Shown here in pieces: positions 24,451-32,902 of a stretch of DNA of 64,000 bases. The stretch covers positions 1-64,000 of the forward strand of contig JAKVKY010000002.1 of NCBI GenBank assembly GCA_022484685.1, written 5' to 3'. How positions within the stretch are numbered: the stretch's first letter is position 1; each line of letters starts with the position of its first letter. The DNA comes from Acidaminococcaceae bacterium (GTDB lineage: Bacteria > Bacillota > Negativicutes > Acidaminococcales > Acidaminococcaceae). The notes beneath the pieces were generated by a model. It was not told the DNA's origin, did no database searches, and saw only the letters and a program-made list of their open reading frames with translations. The translations under genes were made by a program, and so were the position numbers.

Positions 24451-25228
24451 GATAGCCGCGGCTTTTCAGAAGCATCCCAAGGCCTTCGTGCCTTTTATCA
24501 CCTCCGGCGATCCGGACCTGGCCACCACGCAAAAATTAATCGTGGCCATGGCGGAAGCCGGCGCTGCCGTAGTGGAACTGGGTATTCCTTTTAGCGACCC
24601 CGTGGCCGAAGGCGAAGTCATCCAGCGGGCCAATATTCGGGCTTTAAAGGAAGGCTGCACCACGGACAAGATTTTTGCCATGATTAAGGAAGTACGTAAG
24701 GAAACCGACGTGCCTCTGGTCTTTTTAACCTACATCAATCCTATCTTCACCTACGGTACGGACAAATTTTACGCTAAGTGCGCCGAAGTTGGCGTGGACG
24801 GCACCATCATCCCGGATATTCCCTTTGAGGAAAAAGGCGAGGTGCTGGGCGCCTGTAAGAAATACGGCGTGGATTTGATCTCTCTCATCGCGCCCACATC
24901 TAAGGACCGCATCCAGATGATTGCCAGGGAAGCCATGGGCTATATCTACCTGGTGTCCAGCCTGGGCGTTACCGGCGTGCGCCGGGAGATTACCACGGAT
25001 ATCGGCGCCATCGTCAAGGAGATCCGCAAAGTTTCTGCGAAGCCGGTAGCCGTAGGTTTCGGCATCGCTACCCCGGAGCAGGCGGCGCAGATGGCCGCCT
25101 TAAGCGACGGCGCCATCGTGGGCAGTGCCATCGTAAAAATTATCGAGCAGCACGGCAAGGACGCAGTGGAGCCGGTGCGCCGGTATGTGACGGCGATGGT
25201 GCAAGCAGTGGCAGCTACGAAAAAGTAA
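24443..25228 (+). CDS. trpA: Tryptophan synthase alpha chain
   Basis: TrpA cleaves indole-3-glycerol phosphate and passes indole to TrpB through the tunnel. The 261-residue barrel contains [25 protein letters not shown] (catalytic Glu and Asp loop), [14 protein letters not shown] and [12 protein letters not shown] (phosphate loop), [11 protein letters not shown] and [19 protein letters not shown] before the overlapping ATG gives its own ribosome site. It is the last gene of the trp set. Confidence 0.96.
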
Positions 25229-25291
25229 CAGTAGTCACAAAAAATACATAGGACCGGCGCTAAATTTTCTGCCGGTCATCAGCAGCAAGTT

Positions 25292-25326
25292 CAGTGCGCA
25301 GCCTTTACCGGCGGCGCACTTTTTTG
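25292..25326 (+). terminator. Terminator of the trp operon
   Basis: AGTGCGC ... GCGCACT followed by TTTTTT. Confidence 0.75.
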
Positions 25327-25344
25327 TGGTAGCGGCAACTTCTT

Positions 25345-25374
25345 TAGACAAATGTCTACCGGGTGTTGTATAAT
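25345..25374 (+). promoter_or_regulatory. Promoter with a small dyad before the DUF4867-like gene
   Basis: TAGAC-AAAT-GTCTA dyad (25345-25358) is followed by GTTGTATAAT, with TATAAT at 25369-25374. The dyad covers the -35 position and could bind a regulator. Confidence 0.45.
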
Positions 25375-25409
25375 AAATAGACTTGAGTAATTAGTGAAGG
25401 TGATAACTG

Positions 25410-26039
25410 ATGCAAACTGTACATGATAAAAGCTTTAAGACTTACGGCCGGGTGCTGCACCTGGACCTGAAAGAATTTTTACAGGTGCTGCGGGCGCGTC
25501 CCGTCACGGCGGCAGGTACGGTAGCCTACGAACCTTCCCTGGCTAGCCTGGAACAATTACCTTTGTTCCGGACCCTGCAGGAGGAAGTCTACGGCGGTCT
25601 GCCTATCGAGTTAGGGCACTGCAGCGGTTTTAACGACCGGTTGAACGCTTTGGAGTATCACCGTTCTTCCGAGGTAGATATCGCTGCGACAGACCTGATC
25701 CTGATGCTGGGACGGCAGCAGGATATTGATTATGAGCATTTAACTTATGACACAGCCAAGGTAGAGATGTTTATGGTGCCGGCAGGTACGGCGGTGGAAC
25801 TGTTTGCCACTACCCTGCACTTTGCCCCCTGCGGCGTGGGCGGCCGGGAATTCAGGCAGGGGGTGGCTTTACCCCGGGATACTAACCTGCCTTTGAACAA
25901 AGTTCCGGTGCGCCAGGGTGAGAACGCCTGCTTATTTGCCAGAAACAAATGGTTACTGGCCCATCCGGACAGCGGTCTGGACCGGGACGGCGCCTGGCTG
26001 GGATTACGGGGCCGGAATCTGAAACTGGAAGAGCGGTAA
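25410..26039 (+). CDS. Cupin-like protein resembling DUF4867
   Basis: A 209-residue soluble protein. The order of motifs (QPLF-type ELGHCSGFNDRLNALEYHRSSEV, LGRQQDID, KVEMFMVPAGTAVELFATTLHFAPC, NKWLLAHPD) agrees with what I remember of the DUF4867 family, a cupin-like group often found near sugar or carbohydrate-lyase genes; this is recall, not a search result. EYH and HFAPC could supply metal-binding residues. Function unknown. It stands alone between the trp operon and an exonuclease gene. AAGGTGAT precedes ATG 25410. Confidence 0.6.
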   Translation: MQTVHDKSFKTYGRVLHLDLKEFLQVLRARPVTAAGTVAYEPSLASLEQLPLFRTLQEEVYGGLPIELGHCSGFNDRLNALEYHRSSEVDIAATDLILMLGRQQDIDYEHLTYDTAKVEMFMVPAGTAVELFATTLHFAPCGVGGREFRQGVALPRDTNLPLNKVPVRQGENACLFARNKWLLAHPDSGLDRDGAWLGLRGRNLKLEER

Positions 26040-26118
26040 CCACAAGTTTTCCTGGTTGGAAATCTTCAAGAGGATAATTTTTAACCTGAGCAATATTAAA
26101 CTATAAGGAGCGAGCAGC

Positions 26119-26775
26119 GTGGCCAAAAATTTTTTAGTGACCGATTTTGAGTTTACTCAGTATACGAAAAGGGTGGGGCGTCCCCGGGGTTTTTTCTCCG
26201 AGATTATCGAGATTGGCGCCGTGCTCTTAGACGGTGAGACTCTGGAGGTAAAAGGCAAGGTGCAGAATTTTGTGCAGCCGGCCTTTTACCCCAAGCAGGC
26301 CCAGGAAGCCCTGGACTTTTGTATGATTACCGCCAAGGATATGAAAAAAGCCATCCCCTTTGCCAAGATGATCGAGGAGATCAAAGCCTTGTATGTGCCG
26401 GGACAAACCTGGTTCGTAGCCTGGGGCAACGAAGACTACCATGTGGTGGACAACGGCTGCCAGCACCATCAGCTGGAGAACCCGGTCTTGTACGACGATT
26501 ATCTGGATTTAGCCGAAGCCTACAAGGTCATGAAGGGTGACAGCTACACCACGGGGCTGAAAAAAGCTACCGAGGAACAGGAAGTAGCCACCGGCGGTTT
26601 GTGGCACACGGCCTACGACGACGCTGCCAATACCGGCAAGCTGCTGACCAAGTTAGTCCAGGGCGGCTGGAACGTGGAGCAGTATCTGGAAGAACGGGAG
26701 CAAAGGAAACTGGAGCAGGAAGAACTGGCCCGGGAAAAACACGAAGCCTGGCTGGCCCGCATGCAGAAAAAATAA
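26119..26775 (+). CDS. DnaQ-like DEDDh 3'-5' exonuclease (KapD/ERI-1 type)
   Basis: A 218-residue stand-alone exonuclease. Exo I is VTDFEFTQ (Asp and Glu), Exo II includes WGNEDYHVV, and Exo III is HTAYDDAANT, giving the DEDDh set. Proteins of this size resemble KapD or ERI-1-like ribonucleases rather than the polymerase III epsilon subunit. The start is GTG 26119 with AAGGAG 14-9 bases before it. The C-terminal 35 residues are highly charged (repeated EE, EQRKLEQEELAREKHE), probably a helix. The substrate (RNA or DNA) is unknown. Confidence 0.75.
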   Translation: MAKNFLVTDFEFTQYTKRVGRPRGFFSEIIEIGAVLLDGETLEVKGKVQNFVQPAFYPKQAQEALDFCMITAKDMKKAIPFAKMIEEIKALYVPGQTWFVAWGNEDYHVVDNGCQHHQLENPVLYDDYLDLAEAYKVMKGDSYTTGLKKATEEQEVATGGLWHTAYDDAANTGKLLTKLVQGGWNVEQYLEEREQRKLEQEELAREKHEAWLARMQKK

Positions 26776-26828
26776 GCATGACCGCAGCCGCGTTGGCGGA
26801 GCAGGCGTGCAGGTTTACCCAAGAAAAA

Positions 26829-26865
26829 ACTGCTGTTACCTTAGGGTAGCAGCAGTAATTTTTTT
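26829..26865 (+). terminator. Terminator after the exonuclease gene
   Basis: ACTGCTGtTACC/GGTAgCAGCAGT with a TTAG loop, followed by AATTTTTTT. Confidence 0.85.
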
Positions 26866-26923
26866 GCGGTTAACAATGATGCATGCATATGCCATGGGAG
26901 ACGTAAGTCACAGCTGGCCAAGC

Positions 26924-27703
26924 TTACAGTTCCGGCCAGTGTTTCTTGACGATGCTCAGCAATTGACCGTTAATCAGTCCGTTGCCGGCGCAGATATCCT
27001 CGTTCTGATTCACATCCGGGTCTTCGCCCTGATAGTTGGTCACCTGGCCGCCGGCTTCGCTGATTAAGAGCAGACCGGCCGCCATGTCCCAGGGTTTCAG
27101 GTTGCGTTCCACGTAGCCGTCCAGACGCCCGGCCGCCACGTAGGCTAAATCCAGGGCGGCGCTGCCGCTGCGGCGCACGTCCAGCACCTGGCTGAAGATT
27201 TCCTGAAAAAAGGGCCAGTTTTGCTCCGTGTACTGCCTATCGTAAGGGGAAGTACCGATAGAAACCAGTGACTTGGCCAGGGTAGCATTTTTAGTTACCC
27301 GGAGCGGGGTCCGGCCTAAAAAAGCGCCTTCGCCTTTCACCGCATGGAACACCTCTTCCGTAAAGGGGTTGTAGATCACGCCGAACTGTAAGCTGCCTTC
27401 GGCGTAGTACGCTAAAGAAACGGCGCTGCACTGCATCTGCCGGATAAAATTCTGGGTGCCGTCAATAGGGTCCAGGATCCAGTAGGCCTGATCTTCCTCG
27501 ATGGTGAGCCGCTCCTGTTCCTCGGCCAGCATCAGCACGTCGGGGTAGAGGGAAGCCAGATGTTCCTGCAGGTAACGCTGCACTTCCACGTCCACGTTGG
27601 TGACAAAATCCGCCCGGCCCTTGGCCGTCACGGAAAAATTACCGGGATGCAGCAGTAATGACTTGGTACTGGTGACAATCTCAATGATAGTTGGATAATC
27701 CAT
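26924..27703 (-). CDS. Inositol-monophosphatase family phosphatase (SuhB-like)
   Basis: A 259-residue Mg2+-dependent phosphatase. Metal sites: AEEQE (about 60-65), LDPIDGTQNF (near 80) and the late WDMAAGLLLISEAGG (near 205). Members act on inositol phosphate, fructose-1,6-bisphosphate, NADP or PAP; the exact substrate cannot be given. GAGGAG precedes ATG 27703. It faces the exonuclease gene convergently and follows panF on the same strand with a hairpin between. Confidence 0.88.
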   Translation of the reverse strand: MDYPTIIEIVTSTKSLLLHPGNFSVTAKGRADFVTNVDVEVQRYLQEHLASLYPDVLMLAEEQERLTIEEDQAYWILDPIDGTQNFIRQMQCSAVSLAYYAEGSLQFGVIYNPFTEEVFHAVKGEGAFLGRTPLRVTKNATLAKSLVSIGTSPYDRQYTEQNWPFFQEIFSQVLDVRRSGSAALDLAYVAAGRLDGYVERNLKPWDMAAGLLLISEAGGQVTNYQGEDPDVNQNEDICAGNGLINGQLLSIVKKHWPEL

Positions 27704-27762
27704 GATGCTCCTCAGCTTAACCGGACCCTCAGGCCTGCGGTAAAATTTGTAACCCTATAAGT

Positions 27763-27793
27763 GAGGCTGCCACCCTGCGGCAGCAGCCTCTTA
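27763..27793 (-). terminator. Hairpin after panF
   Basis: On the minus strand GAGGCTGC ... GCAGCCTC; the T-tract is weak, so termination may be partial. Confidence 0.5.
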
Positions 27794-27796
27794 TGC

Positions 27797-29296
27797 TTAA
27801 TCTTCGTACTGGTCGGGGAAAAAGACCCGTAAAACTTTTTCTTCGGTGGGTTGGCCCAGACTGTTGCCAAGCAGGAACAGGATCAGGGAGACGCCGATGC
27901 CGATGACGATCTGGTGCAGGCTGAAAACTTTAATGCCCAGGGCCATGGTCACGCAGTAGGAAAGCACGCCGCCTACCAGACACCACAGGGCGCCTTTGCT
28001 GTTGGCCTTGCTCCAGAACATACCGAAGATCATCACCCAGAAGAAGGCGGTTTCCAGACCGCCAAAGGCGAACATGTTGATCTTCCAGATCAGGTCCGGG
28101 GGCACGATGGCGATAAAGTATACGGCCAGGCCCATGATGAGGGTGCAGGCCATGCTCAGTTTCTTTACCTGGTCATTGGTCACGATCTGGCCTTTCTTAG
28201 CCTGGACGTTCATGTAGATATCTTTAATAATCGAAGAAGAGCCCGTCAACAGCAGGGAAGAAATGGTGGAAATCGTAGCCGCGATAGGACCGATGATGGT
28301 GACGCCGGCCCAGAAGGGGCTCATGCAGGCCACGATGGTCCGGGGCGTGATGTTATCCACGCTGCCGCCGTAAGCGGCGATGGAAGGATTGGTCAGGATG
28401 CCCTTGCTTAAAACGCCAATCCAGGTAGCCACCAGGGTGATGGCGCCGATCATGATGGTACCGATGATCATGGCGTTGCTGAGTGCCTTGGTATCTTTAT
28501 AGCTGATGCTGCGGACCACGGACTGGGGCAGGGCCAGGGTGCACACGCCTACTAACAGCCACTGGCTGATGTAGAGGGAGAGGGGCATCTTGCCCCGGGA
28601 TAAAGGTTCCAGCATGGCCGGATCCGCCGTCTGGATATGAGTCATGATGGCGTCATAACCGCCGGCAGTTTTTAACATGGAGTAAAAGAGGATGGCCAGA
28701 CCGGCTAACATGGCGATGGCACAGATGGCATCCGTGACCGCCACGCCTTTAAAGCCGCCGATGGTGGTGTAGACCACCACGATGAGGCCGAAGAGGGTAA
28801 GTCCGGTTAAATACGAGAAGCCGGTGACCGCCTCAAACAGTTTGGCGGCGCCGACGAACTGGGCCACCATGGTAGCGCAGAAGAAGAGCACGATGACACC
28901 GGCGGCAATATTGGCCAGGGTATCGTTCTGGTAACGGCTGCGGATCACGTCGATGACCGTCACCGCATCAATCTTGTGAGCCACCAGCGCCATCCGTTTG
29001 CCGAAGACGCCCATGACCAGGAACACTACCACCACCTGGACGATGGCCATGTACAGCCAGCCGTAGCCAATCTGCCAGGCCATACCGGGTCCGCCCACGT
29101 AGGTGCTGACGGAACTATATGTAGCCACGGTGGTCATGGCCAGGACGAAACCGCCCAGGGTCCGGCCGCCGATGAAATAATCTTTGACGAAGTTCTTGGA
29201 ACGATCGCTGGAAGAAGTTTTCTGGATATAATAACTTACATATAATAGTACCATCAGGAAGACAAAAGCTGGTAAAAGGTTGATCAGGTTATTCAT
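27797..29296 (-). CDS. panF: Sodium/pantothenate symporter
   Basis: A 499-residue membrane protein of the sodium:solute symporter (SSS) family with about 13 hydrophobic helices. The N-terminal YYIQKTSSSDRSKNFVKDYFIGGRTLGGFVLAMTT region in outline, SSVSTYVGGPGMAWQIGYGW and GGFKGVAVTDAICA are characteristic of PanF, which brings in pantothenate (vitamin B5) with Na+. The small YhdT gene overlaps its start by 8 bp, the same pairing as in many bacteria, which supports PanF over other SSS members. Confidence 0.88.
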   Translation of the reverse strand: MNNLINLLPAFVFLMVLLYVSYYIQKTSSSDRSKNFVKDYFIGGRTLGGFVLAMTTVATYSSVSTYVGGPGMAWQIGYGWLYMAIVQVVVVFLVMGVFGKRMALVAHKIDAVTVIDVIRSRYQNDTLANIAAGVIVLFFCATMVAQFVGAAKLFEAVTGFSYLTGLTLFGLIVVVYTTIGGFKGVAVTDAICAIAMLAGLAILFYSMLKTAGGYDAIMTHIQTADPAMLEPLSRGKMPLSLYISQWLLVGVCTLALPQSVVRSISYKDTKALSNAMIIGTIMIGAITLVATWIGVLSKGILTNPSIAAYGGSVDNITPRTIVACMSPFWAGVTIIGPIAATISTISSLLLTGSSSIIKDIYMNVQAKKGQIVTNDQVKKLSMACTLIMGLAVYFIAIVPPDLIWKINMFAFGGLETAFFWVMIFGMFWSKANSKGALWCLVGGVLSYCVTMALGIKVFSLHQIVIGIGVSLILFLLGNSLGQPTEEKVLRVFFPDQYED

Positions 29297-29552
29297 GATC
29301 CTTTACCTCCTTGTCAGCATCCAGGCTCATGTCCATGAAGACATAGCGAGCCAGGACCACCGCCACGATGACGGAAAAGATCCAGGTACCGACACAGCCG
29401 CCCCAAACCCAGAGCGGGGTGTGTAAAAACATGATCTGGCTGTCCGCCAGGCCGAAACCTGCCGCACACCAGAATAAAATCACGAGAATCGTGGCCACGA
29501 CGGTTGCCTTAGCTTCCCGGTTGGCCTGCTTAAACTTAGCACTTTCTTTCAT
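29289..29552 (-). CDS. yhdT: YhdT-like small membrane protein (DUF997)
   Basis: An 87-residue protein with two hydrophobic helices (ATVVATILVILFWCAAGFGL and WVWGGCVGTWIFSVIVAVVL), the form of YhdT/DUF997. Its gene nearly always lies before panF and overlaps it here by 8 bp. A helper role for the symporter is assumed but not shown. A GGAGG lies before ATG 29552. Confidence 0.8.
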   Translation of the reverse strand: MKESAKFKQANREAKATVVATILVILFWCAAGFGLADSQIMFLHTPLWVWGGCVGTWIFSVIVAVVLARYVFMDMSLDADKEVKDHE

Positions 29553-29610
29553 CTTATAACCCTCCTAGCACAATATAGTCCCGCCCTCCTTAGAGGTGTA
29601 GGCTGCTTAC

Positions 29611-29628
29611 CATATCCGCGCGGATATG
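29611..29628. promoter_or_regulatory. 18-bp perfect palindrome, candidate operator
   Basis: CATATCCGCGCGGATATG reads the same on both strands. It lies between yhdT-panF and the divergent peptidase gene. On the minus strand a TGTTATACT -10 box is at 29644-29649, so the palindrome would fall at about +10 to +27 of the panF message. Confidence 0.6.
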
Positions 29629-29731
29629 TCGCTGGAACGGACATAGTATAACACATTTGTCAACATCGTGCTATAATAAGTTTAAGAATTTGATATTTCT
29701 AATTTGATATTTTTAGAGGAGGAAAGTTTCC

Positions 29732-30856
29732 ATGGTTGAGCTAGAACGCATTCTTAAAACTTTTACGGAGCTGGTGAGCATTCCCTGCCCCAGCGGTGAT
29801 GAAAAAAAAGAAGCTGACCTGATCACCAAGAAATTACAGGCCCTGGGCGTGCAGGTTAAAGTAGATCAGGCCGGCGCTAACGGTATCAGTACCACCGGTA
29901 ACGTATGGGGCTTTCTGCCCGGCAACGTGCCCGGGGCTAAAAAAGTTTTATTCGAGGCCCACATGGACAGCGTGGCGCCTACGACCGGTACCAAAGTGAT
30001 CCGCAAGGACGGCGTGCTCTATTCAGACGGCACCACCACCCTGGGCGGTGATGATAAGGTTGGCATCGCCTCTGTTTTGGAAGCGCTGCAGATCATTAAA
30101 GATGAGCAGATTCCCCATGGGGATGTGCAGTTCCTCTTTGCCATCGGCGAAGAGACCGGCAGCTACGGTATCCGCTATCTGGATCCCTCCTGGCTTAAAT
30201 CCGACTTCGGTTACTGCCTGGATTGTGGCGGCAGCGCCGGCGAGATTTTCAACTATTCGCCTCAGGCTTACCGCGTTACCTATACGGTGACGGGCAAAGC
30301 TGCTCATGCCGGCGAGGAACCGGAAAAAGGTATCAATGCCATCATGCTGGCGACAAAAGGCTTAAGCAAGCTGCCCTGGTACGGCCGCAAGGATGCCATG
30401 ACCACCCTCAGCATCGGCCTCATCAAGGGCGGCAAGGCCAGCAATATCGTAGCGGACGAGTGCGAATTTGTCATTGATATGCGCTGCCCTGATGTGCAAA
30501 AGCTGGACGCCCTGCGGGACGCAACCACGAAACTTATTGAGCAGGAAGTTACGGCCGGCGGCGGCAAGCTCAAGGTCAACTGCACCTTGTCCGGACCGGC
30601 GGTGTTCGTAAAAGAGGACGAACCGGTAGCCAACCTGGCAGCGGCGGCGGCTAAGGCCGAAGGTTTCCCGGTACAGTTTAAATTTACCGGCGGCTTAAGC
30701 GATGCCAACTTCCTGTGCGGCTACGGTCTACCTACCTTAAACCTGGCCACGGGCATGGATAAGATCCACACCACCTTTGAACAGTTAAAGGAAAAAGACC
30801 TGGTGAACACGGCCCGCTGGATTCTGGCCATCATTAGGGAAGCGGCGAAGAAATAA
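29732..30856 (+). CDS. M20-family metallopeptidase, PepT-like
   Basis: A 374-residue zinc peptidase resembling peptidase T (PepT-like group). Metal and catalytic residues are visible: EAHMDSVAP (His, Asp), GGDDKVGIAS (bridging Asp), IGEETGSYG (catalytic Glu-Glu), LDCGG, and a late TGGLSDANFL. The dimerisation lid spans about 180-290 (KAAHAGEEPEKGINAI). It likely removes N-terminal residues from small peptides in the cytosol. GAGGAGG lies before ATG 29732; a TGC-TATAAT box at 29669-29677 is its likely extended -10 promoter. Confidence 0.85.
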   Translation: MVELERILKTFTELVSIPCPSGDEKKEADLITKKLQALGVQVKVDQAGANGISTTGNVWGFLPGNVPGAKKVLFEAHMDSVAPTTGTKVIRKDGVLYSDGTTTLGGDDKVGIASVLEALQIIKDEQIPHGDVQFLFAIGEETGSYGIRYLDPSWLKSDFGYCLDCGGSAGEIFNYSPQAYRVTYTVTGKAAHAGEEPEKGINAIMLATKGLSKLPWYGRKDAMTTLSIGLIKGGKASNIVADECEFVIDMRCPDVQKLDALRDATTKLIEQEVTAGGGKLKVNCTLSGPAVFVKEDEPVANLAAAAAKAEGFPVQFKFTGGLSDANFLCGYGLPTLNLATGMDKIHTTFEQLKEKDLVNTARWILAIIREAAKK

Positions 30857-30955
30857 GGCCGTCAGAAACAATGCCGGCGGTGGGGATCAAAGTAAAAATT
30901 TGGCAGCGGCCTCAGTGAAGTCGTGCCGTTTCTGTGCATCGGTAATTCTTTCCAT

Positions 30956-31087
30956 ATAATAATCAAGATAATAATCAAGATAATAATCAAGATAATAATC
31001 AAGATAATAATCAAGATAATAATCAAGATAATAATCAAGATAATAATCAAGATAATAATCAAGATAATAATCAAGATAATAATCAAG
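30956..31087. repeat. Eleven perfect tandem copies of a 12-bp unit
   Basis: ATAATAATCAAG repeated 11 times without change (132 bp), starting 99 bp after the peptidase stop. The unit is 12 bp, so every frame through it stays open and gives an Ile-Ile-Ile-Lys repeat; this is not taken as coding. The last copy runs into the left arm of the hairpin that follows. Confidence 0.97.
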
Positions 31088-31117
31088 GACCGTCTGCTGT
31101 TAGGGCAGGCGGTCCTT
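31085..31117. terminator. Hairpin at the edge of the 12-bp repeat array
   Basis: AAGGACCGtCTGC/GCAGgCGGTCCTT with a seven-base loop, a strong stem. On the minus strand it follows the first LivK-type gene and leads into GATTATTATT; it may serve both convergent genes. Confidence 0.65.
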
Positions 31118-31154
31118 GTGTGTTCTGTAGGTATTAAGTTTTCCGCAGCCGGTC

Positions 31155-32321
31155 TCAGGGTTTAACCGTGGCTTTGAAGGCCTGCTTGCCATCCTTGTAC
31201 TCAATGATGACGGCGCTCTTTACGGCGTCATGGTTTTCGTTCAGGGAGATGTTGCCGGTGACGGCGGCAAAATTCTTGGTAGCGGCAATAGCCTGGCTGA
31301 TCTTGGCCGGGGTCAGGTCGCCGGCGGTCTTGATGGCGTTAAAGAGAATGTTGGCGGCATCGTAACCTAACACGGCGCAGGCATCCGGACGTTGTTTATA
31401 TTCTTTCTGGTAAGCGTCCACGAAAGCCTTGGAAGCGGCGCTGGTATCATCGGCGCTGTAATGGTTGGTAAAGTAGGTGTTGTTCAGGGCCTTGGCGCCG
31501 GCAATTTCTACCAGCTTGGGGCTGTCCCAGCCATCGCCGCCTACGAAGGGCACGTTCAGGCCGATTTCCCGGGCCTGTTTCACGATCTTACCAATTTCTT
31601 CGTAATAACCGGGCACATAGATGACCTCGGGTTTCACAGCGGCCATCTTGGTCAGCACGGACTTAAAGTCCGTATCCTTCTGCAGATAGGATTCTTCGAT
31701 GACGATGCTGCCACCTTTGGCGGCAAAAGCTTTCTTGAAGCAGTCGGCCAGACCTTTGGAATAGTCGCTGCTGTTATCGATGAGGATGGCGGCTTTCTTG
31801 AATTTCAGGGTGTCAGCCACGAAGTTGGCGCCCACGGTGCCCTGGAAGGGGTCGATGAAGCAAACCCGGTAGGTGTTGGGCTTTACCTTGTTGCTTTTAT
31901 CGTCCACGGTGACCTTGGGATTGGTGGCGCCTACGGCCAGGAAAGGAATCTTGGAAGCTTCGCTGACGTTAGCGGCGGCAATGGCGCCGGAAGAAGCGAA
32001 CAGACCCAGCACGGCGGGAACCTTATTCTGGTTTACCAGCTTGCTCATGGCGTTGGCAGATTCAGCCGGTTCGGACTTGGTATCGGCTACCACGAACTCT
32101 ACCTGTTTTCCTAAAAGGCCGCCCTTGGCATTTAACTCCTTGGCAGCCATCTTGGCGCCGTTGGCGATGGAGTTGCCGTAAGAAGCGTTGTTACCGGTCA
32201 TCTCGGCGATGATGCCCAGCTGGATGACGTTGGCGTTTTTCTTGGGGCCGCCGCAGCCGGCTAAGAGACCCAGGGCGATGGTGGAAACCAGAGCGATGCT
32301 GACAAACTTTTTGAAATTCAT
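31155..32321 (-). CDS. LivK/urea-type amino-acid ABC binding lipoprotein under a glycine riboswitch
   Basis: A 388-residue type I periplasmic binding protein (Leu/Ile/Val, amide or urea class) with a lipoprotein signal ending LGLLAGCGG. Mature motifs include AEMTGNNASYGNSIANGAKMA, PFLAVGATNPKVT, YSKGLADCFKKAF and FFTNHYS-type TYFTNHYS. The start is ATG 32321 with GAGGAGG nine bases before it; the TTG at 32339 overlaps that site. No permease (LivH/M) or ATPase (LivG/F) is nearby. Because a glycine riboswitch governs the gene, the ligand may be glycine or a glycine-like amino acid; this is inference. A close paralogue lies next to it. Confidence 0.85.
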   Translation of the reverse strand: MNFKKFVSIALVSTIALGLLAGCGGPKKNANVIQLGIIAEMTGNNASYGNSIANGAKMAAKELNAKGGLLGKQVEFVVADTKSEPAESANAMSKLVNQNKVPAVLGLFASSGAIAAANVSEASKIPFLAVGATNPKVTVDDKSNKVKPNTYRVCFIDPFQGTVGANFVADTLKFKKAAILIDNSSDYSKGLADCFKKAFAAKGGSIVIEESYLQKDTDFKSVLTKMAAVKPEVIYVPGYYEEIGKIVKQAREIGLNVPFVGGDGWDSPKLVEIAGAKALNNTYFTNHYSADDTSAASKAFVDAYQKEYKQRPDACAVLGYDAANILFNAIKTAGDLTPAKISQAIAATKNFAAVTGNISLNENHDAVKSAVIIEYKDGKQAFKATVKP

Positions 32322-32357
32322 TTTTACGTTCCTCCTCAAAATAAACTTACATAATAA

Positions 32358-32392
32358 AATATCTCCGGCGCCTGGTCGCTCCGGAGATATGA
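32358..32392 (-). terminator. Terminator of the glycine riboswitch (expression platform)
   Basis: On the minus strand ATATCTCCGG/CCGGAGATAT, a perfect ten-base stem with a 12-nt loop, then TTTATT. It lies between the aptamers and the ribosome site of the binding-protein gene. Confidence 0.85.
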
Positions 32393-32432
32393 GAAGTCAA
32401 AGCTTATATGATACAAAGATAATATAAACTAA

Positions 32433-32595
32433 GCCGCTCTGTCCTTTTGCCTGAGAGATGAGGATTGCTCCATGCCCCTTCGGCGCCCGCTAACGAGACT
32501 CTCCAGAGTTGTGTCCCTGTACAGTCCTATCTGCGAGGCAGATACCTGAGAGTTTAACTCCTTCGGTAGACTTGGGTCTTCTCCCGTACAGTTCA
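32433..32595 (-). ncRNA. Tandem glycine riboswitch
   Basis: Two aptamers read on the minus strand. The first carries GGGAGAAGACCC, ACCGAAGGAG and CTCTCAGGTA. The second carries ACTCTGGAGAG, GCCGAAGGGGC and CTCTCAGGCAAAAGGACAGAG, all conserved glycine-aptamer elements. Glycine binding should change the fold of the terminator at 32358-32392. Whether glycine turns the gene on or off cannot be decided by reading. Confidence 0.93.
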
Positions 32596-32625
32596 TCCAC
32601 ACCGTATGCACTTTTGATGTTTTGG

Positions 32626-32654
32626 AGTATACCACAGCAACATTTTTTGTGCAA
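32626..32654 (-). promoter_or_regulatory. Promoter of the glycine riboswitch transcript
   Basis: TTGCAC (32649-32654), 17 bp, TATACT (32626-32631) on the minus strand. It is close to consensus. Confidence 0.82.
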
Positions 32655-32810
32655 GGGGAGAGTGAAAAATTTTCTTTAAAACAGTATGACTGCCGGAAAT
32701 ATGTAAATAACTTTACATAATTTTAGAAAATAGTGCTACCGGCACCGTGGAACCAATTGTATTCCTGTGCTCACGCACCCGGACCAGACCGTACCGTGCC
32801 CTGAAAGTAA

Positions 32811-32856
32811 GACAGCTGCCGTCATCCTGCTTTGCGGCAGGACGGGGCAGCTGTCC
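32811..32856 (-). terminator. Hairpin after the second LivK-type gene
   Basis: GACAGCTGCC(gtca)TCCTGC ... GGCAGGACGGGGCAGCTGTC, a stem of about 18 bp. The T-tract on the minus strand is interrupted (CTTACTTT), so its strength is uncertain. Confidence 0.6.
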
Positions 32857-32902
32857 AGGTGCGGGGACCTTTGTAGTCAACCCGGGGTCAGCTTACGCCG
32901 GC

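Noticed and set aside
30956-31087. Possible CRISPR array
   Set aside because: The 12-bp units are contiguous with no spacers, and no cas gene is present.
30862-31165. Open frames on both strands encoding Ile-Ile-Ile-Lys repeats
   Set aside because: They arise only because a 12-bp repeat keeps all frames open; there is no ribosome site and the peptide is not plausible.
31392-32114. 240-codon open frame opposite the LivK-type gene
   Set aside because: It is antisense to a clear binding protein and has shadow-like composition.
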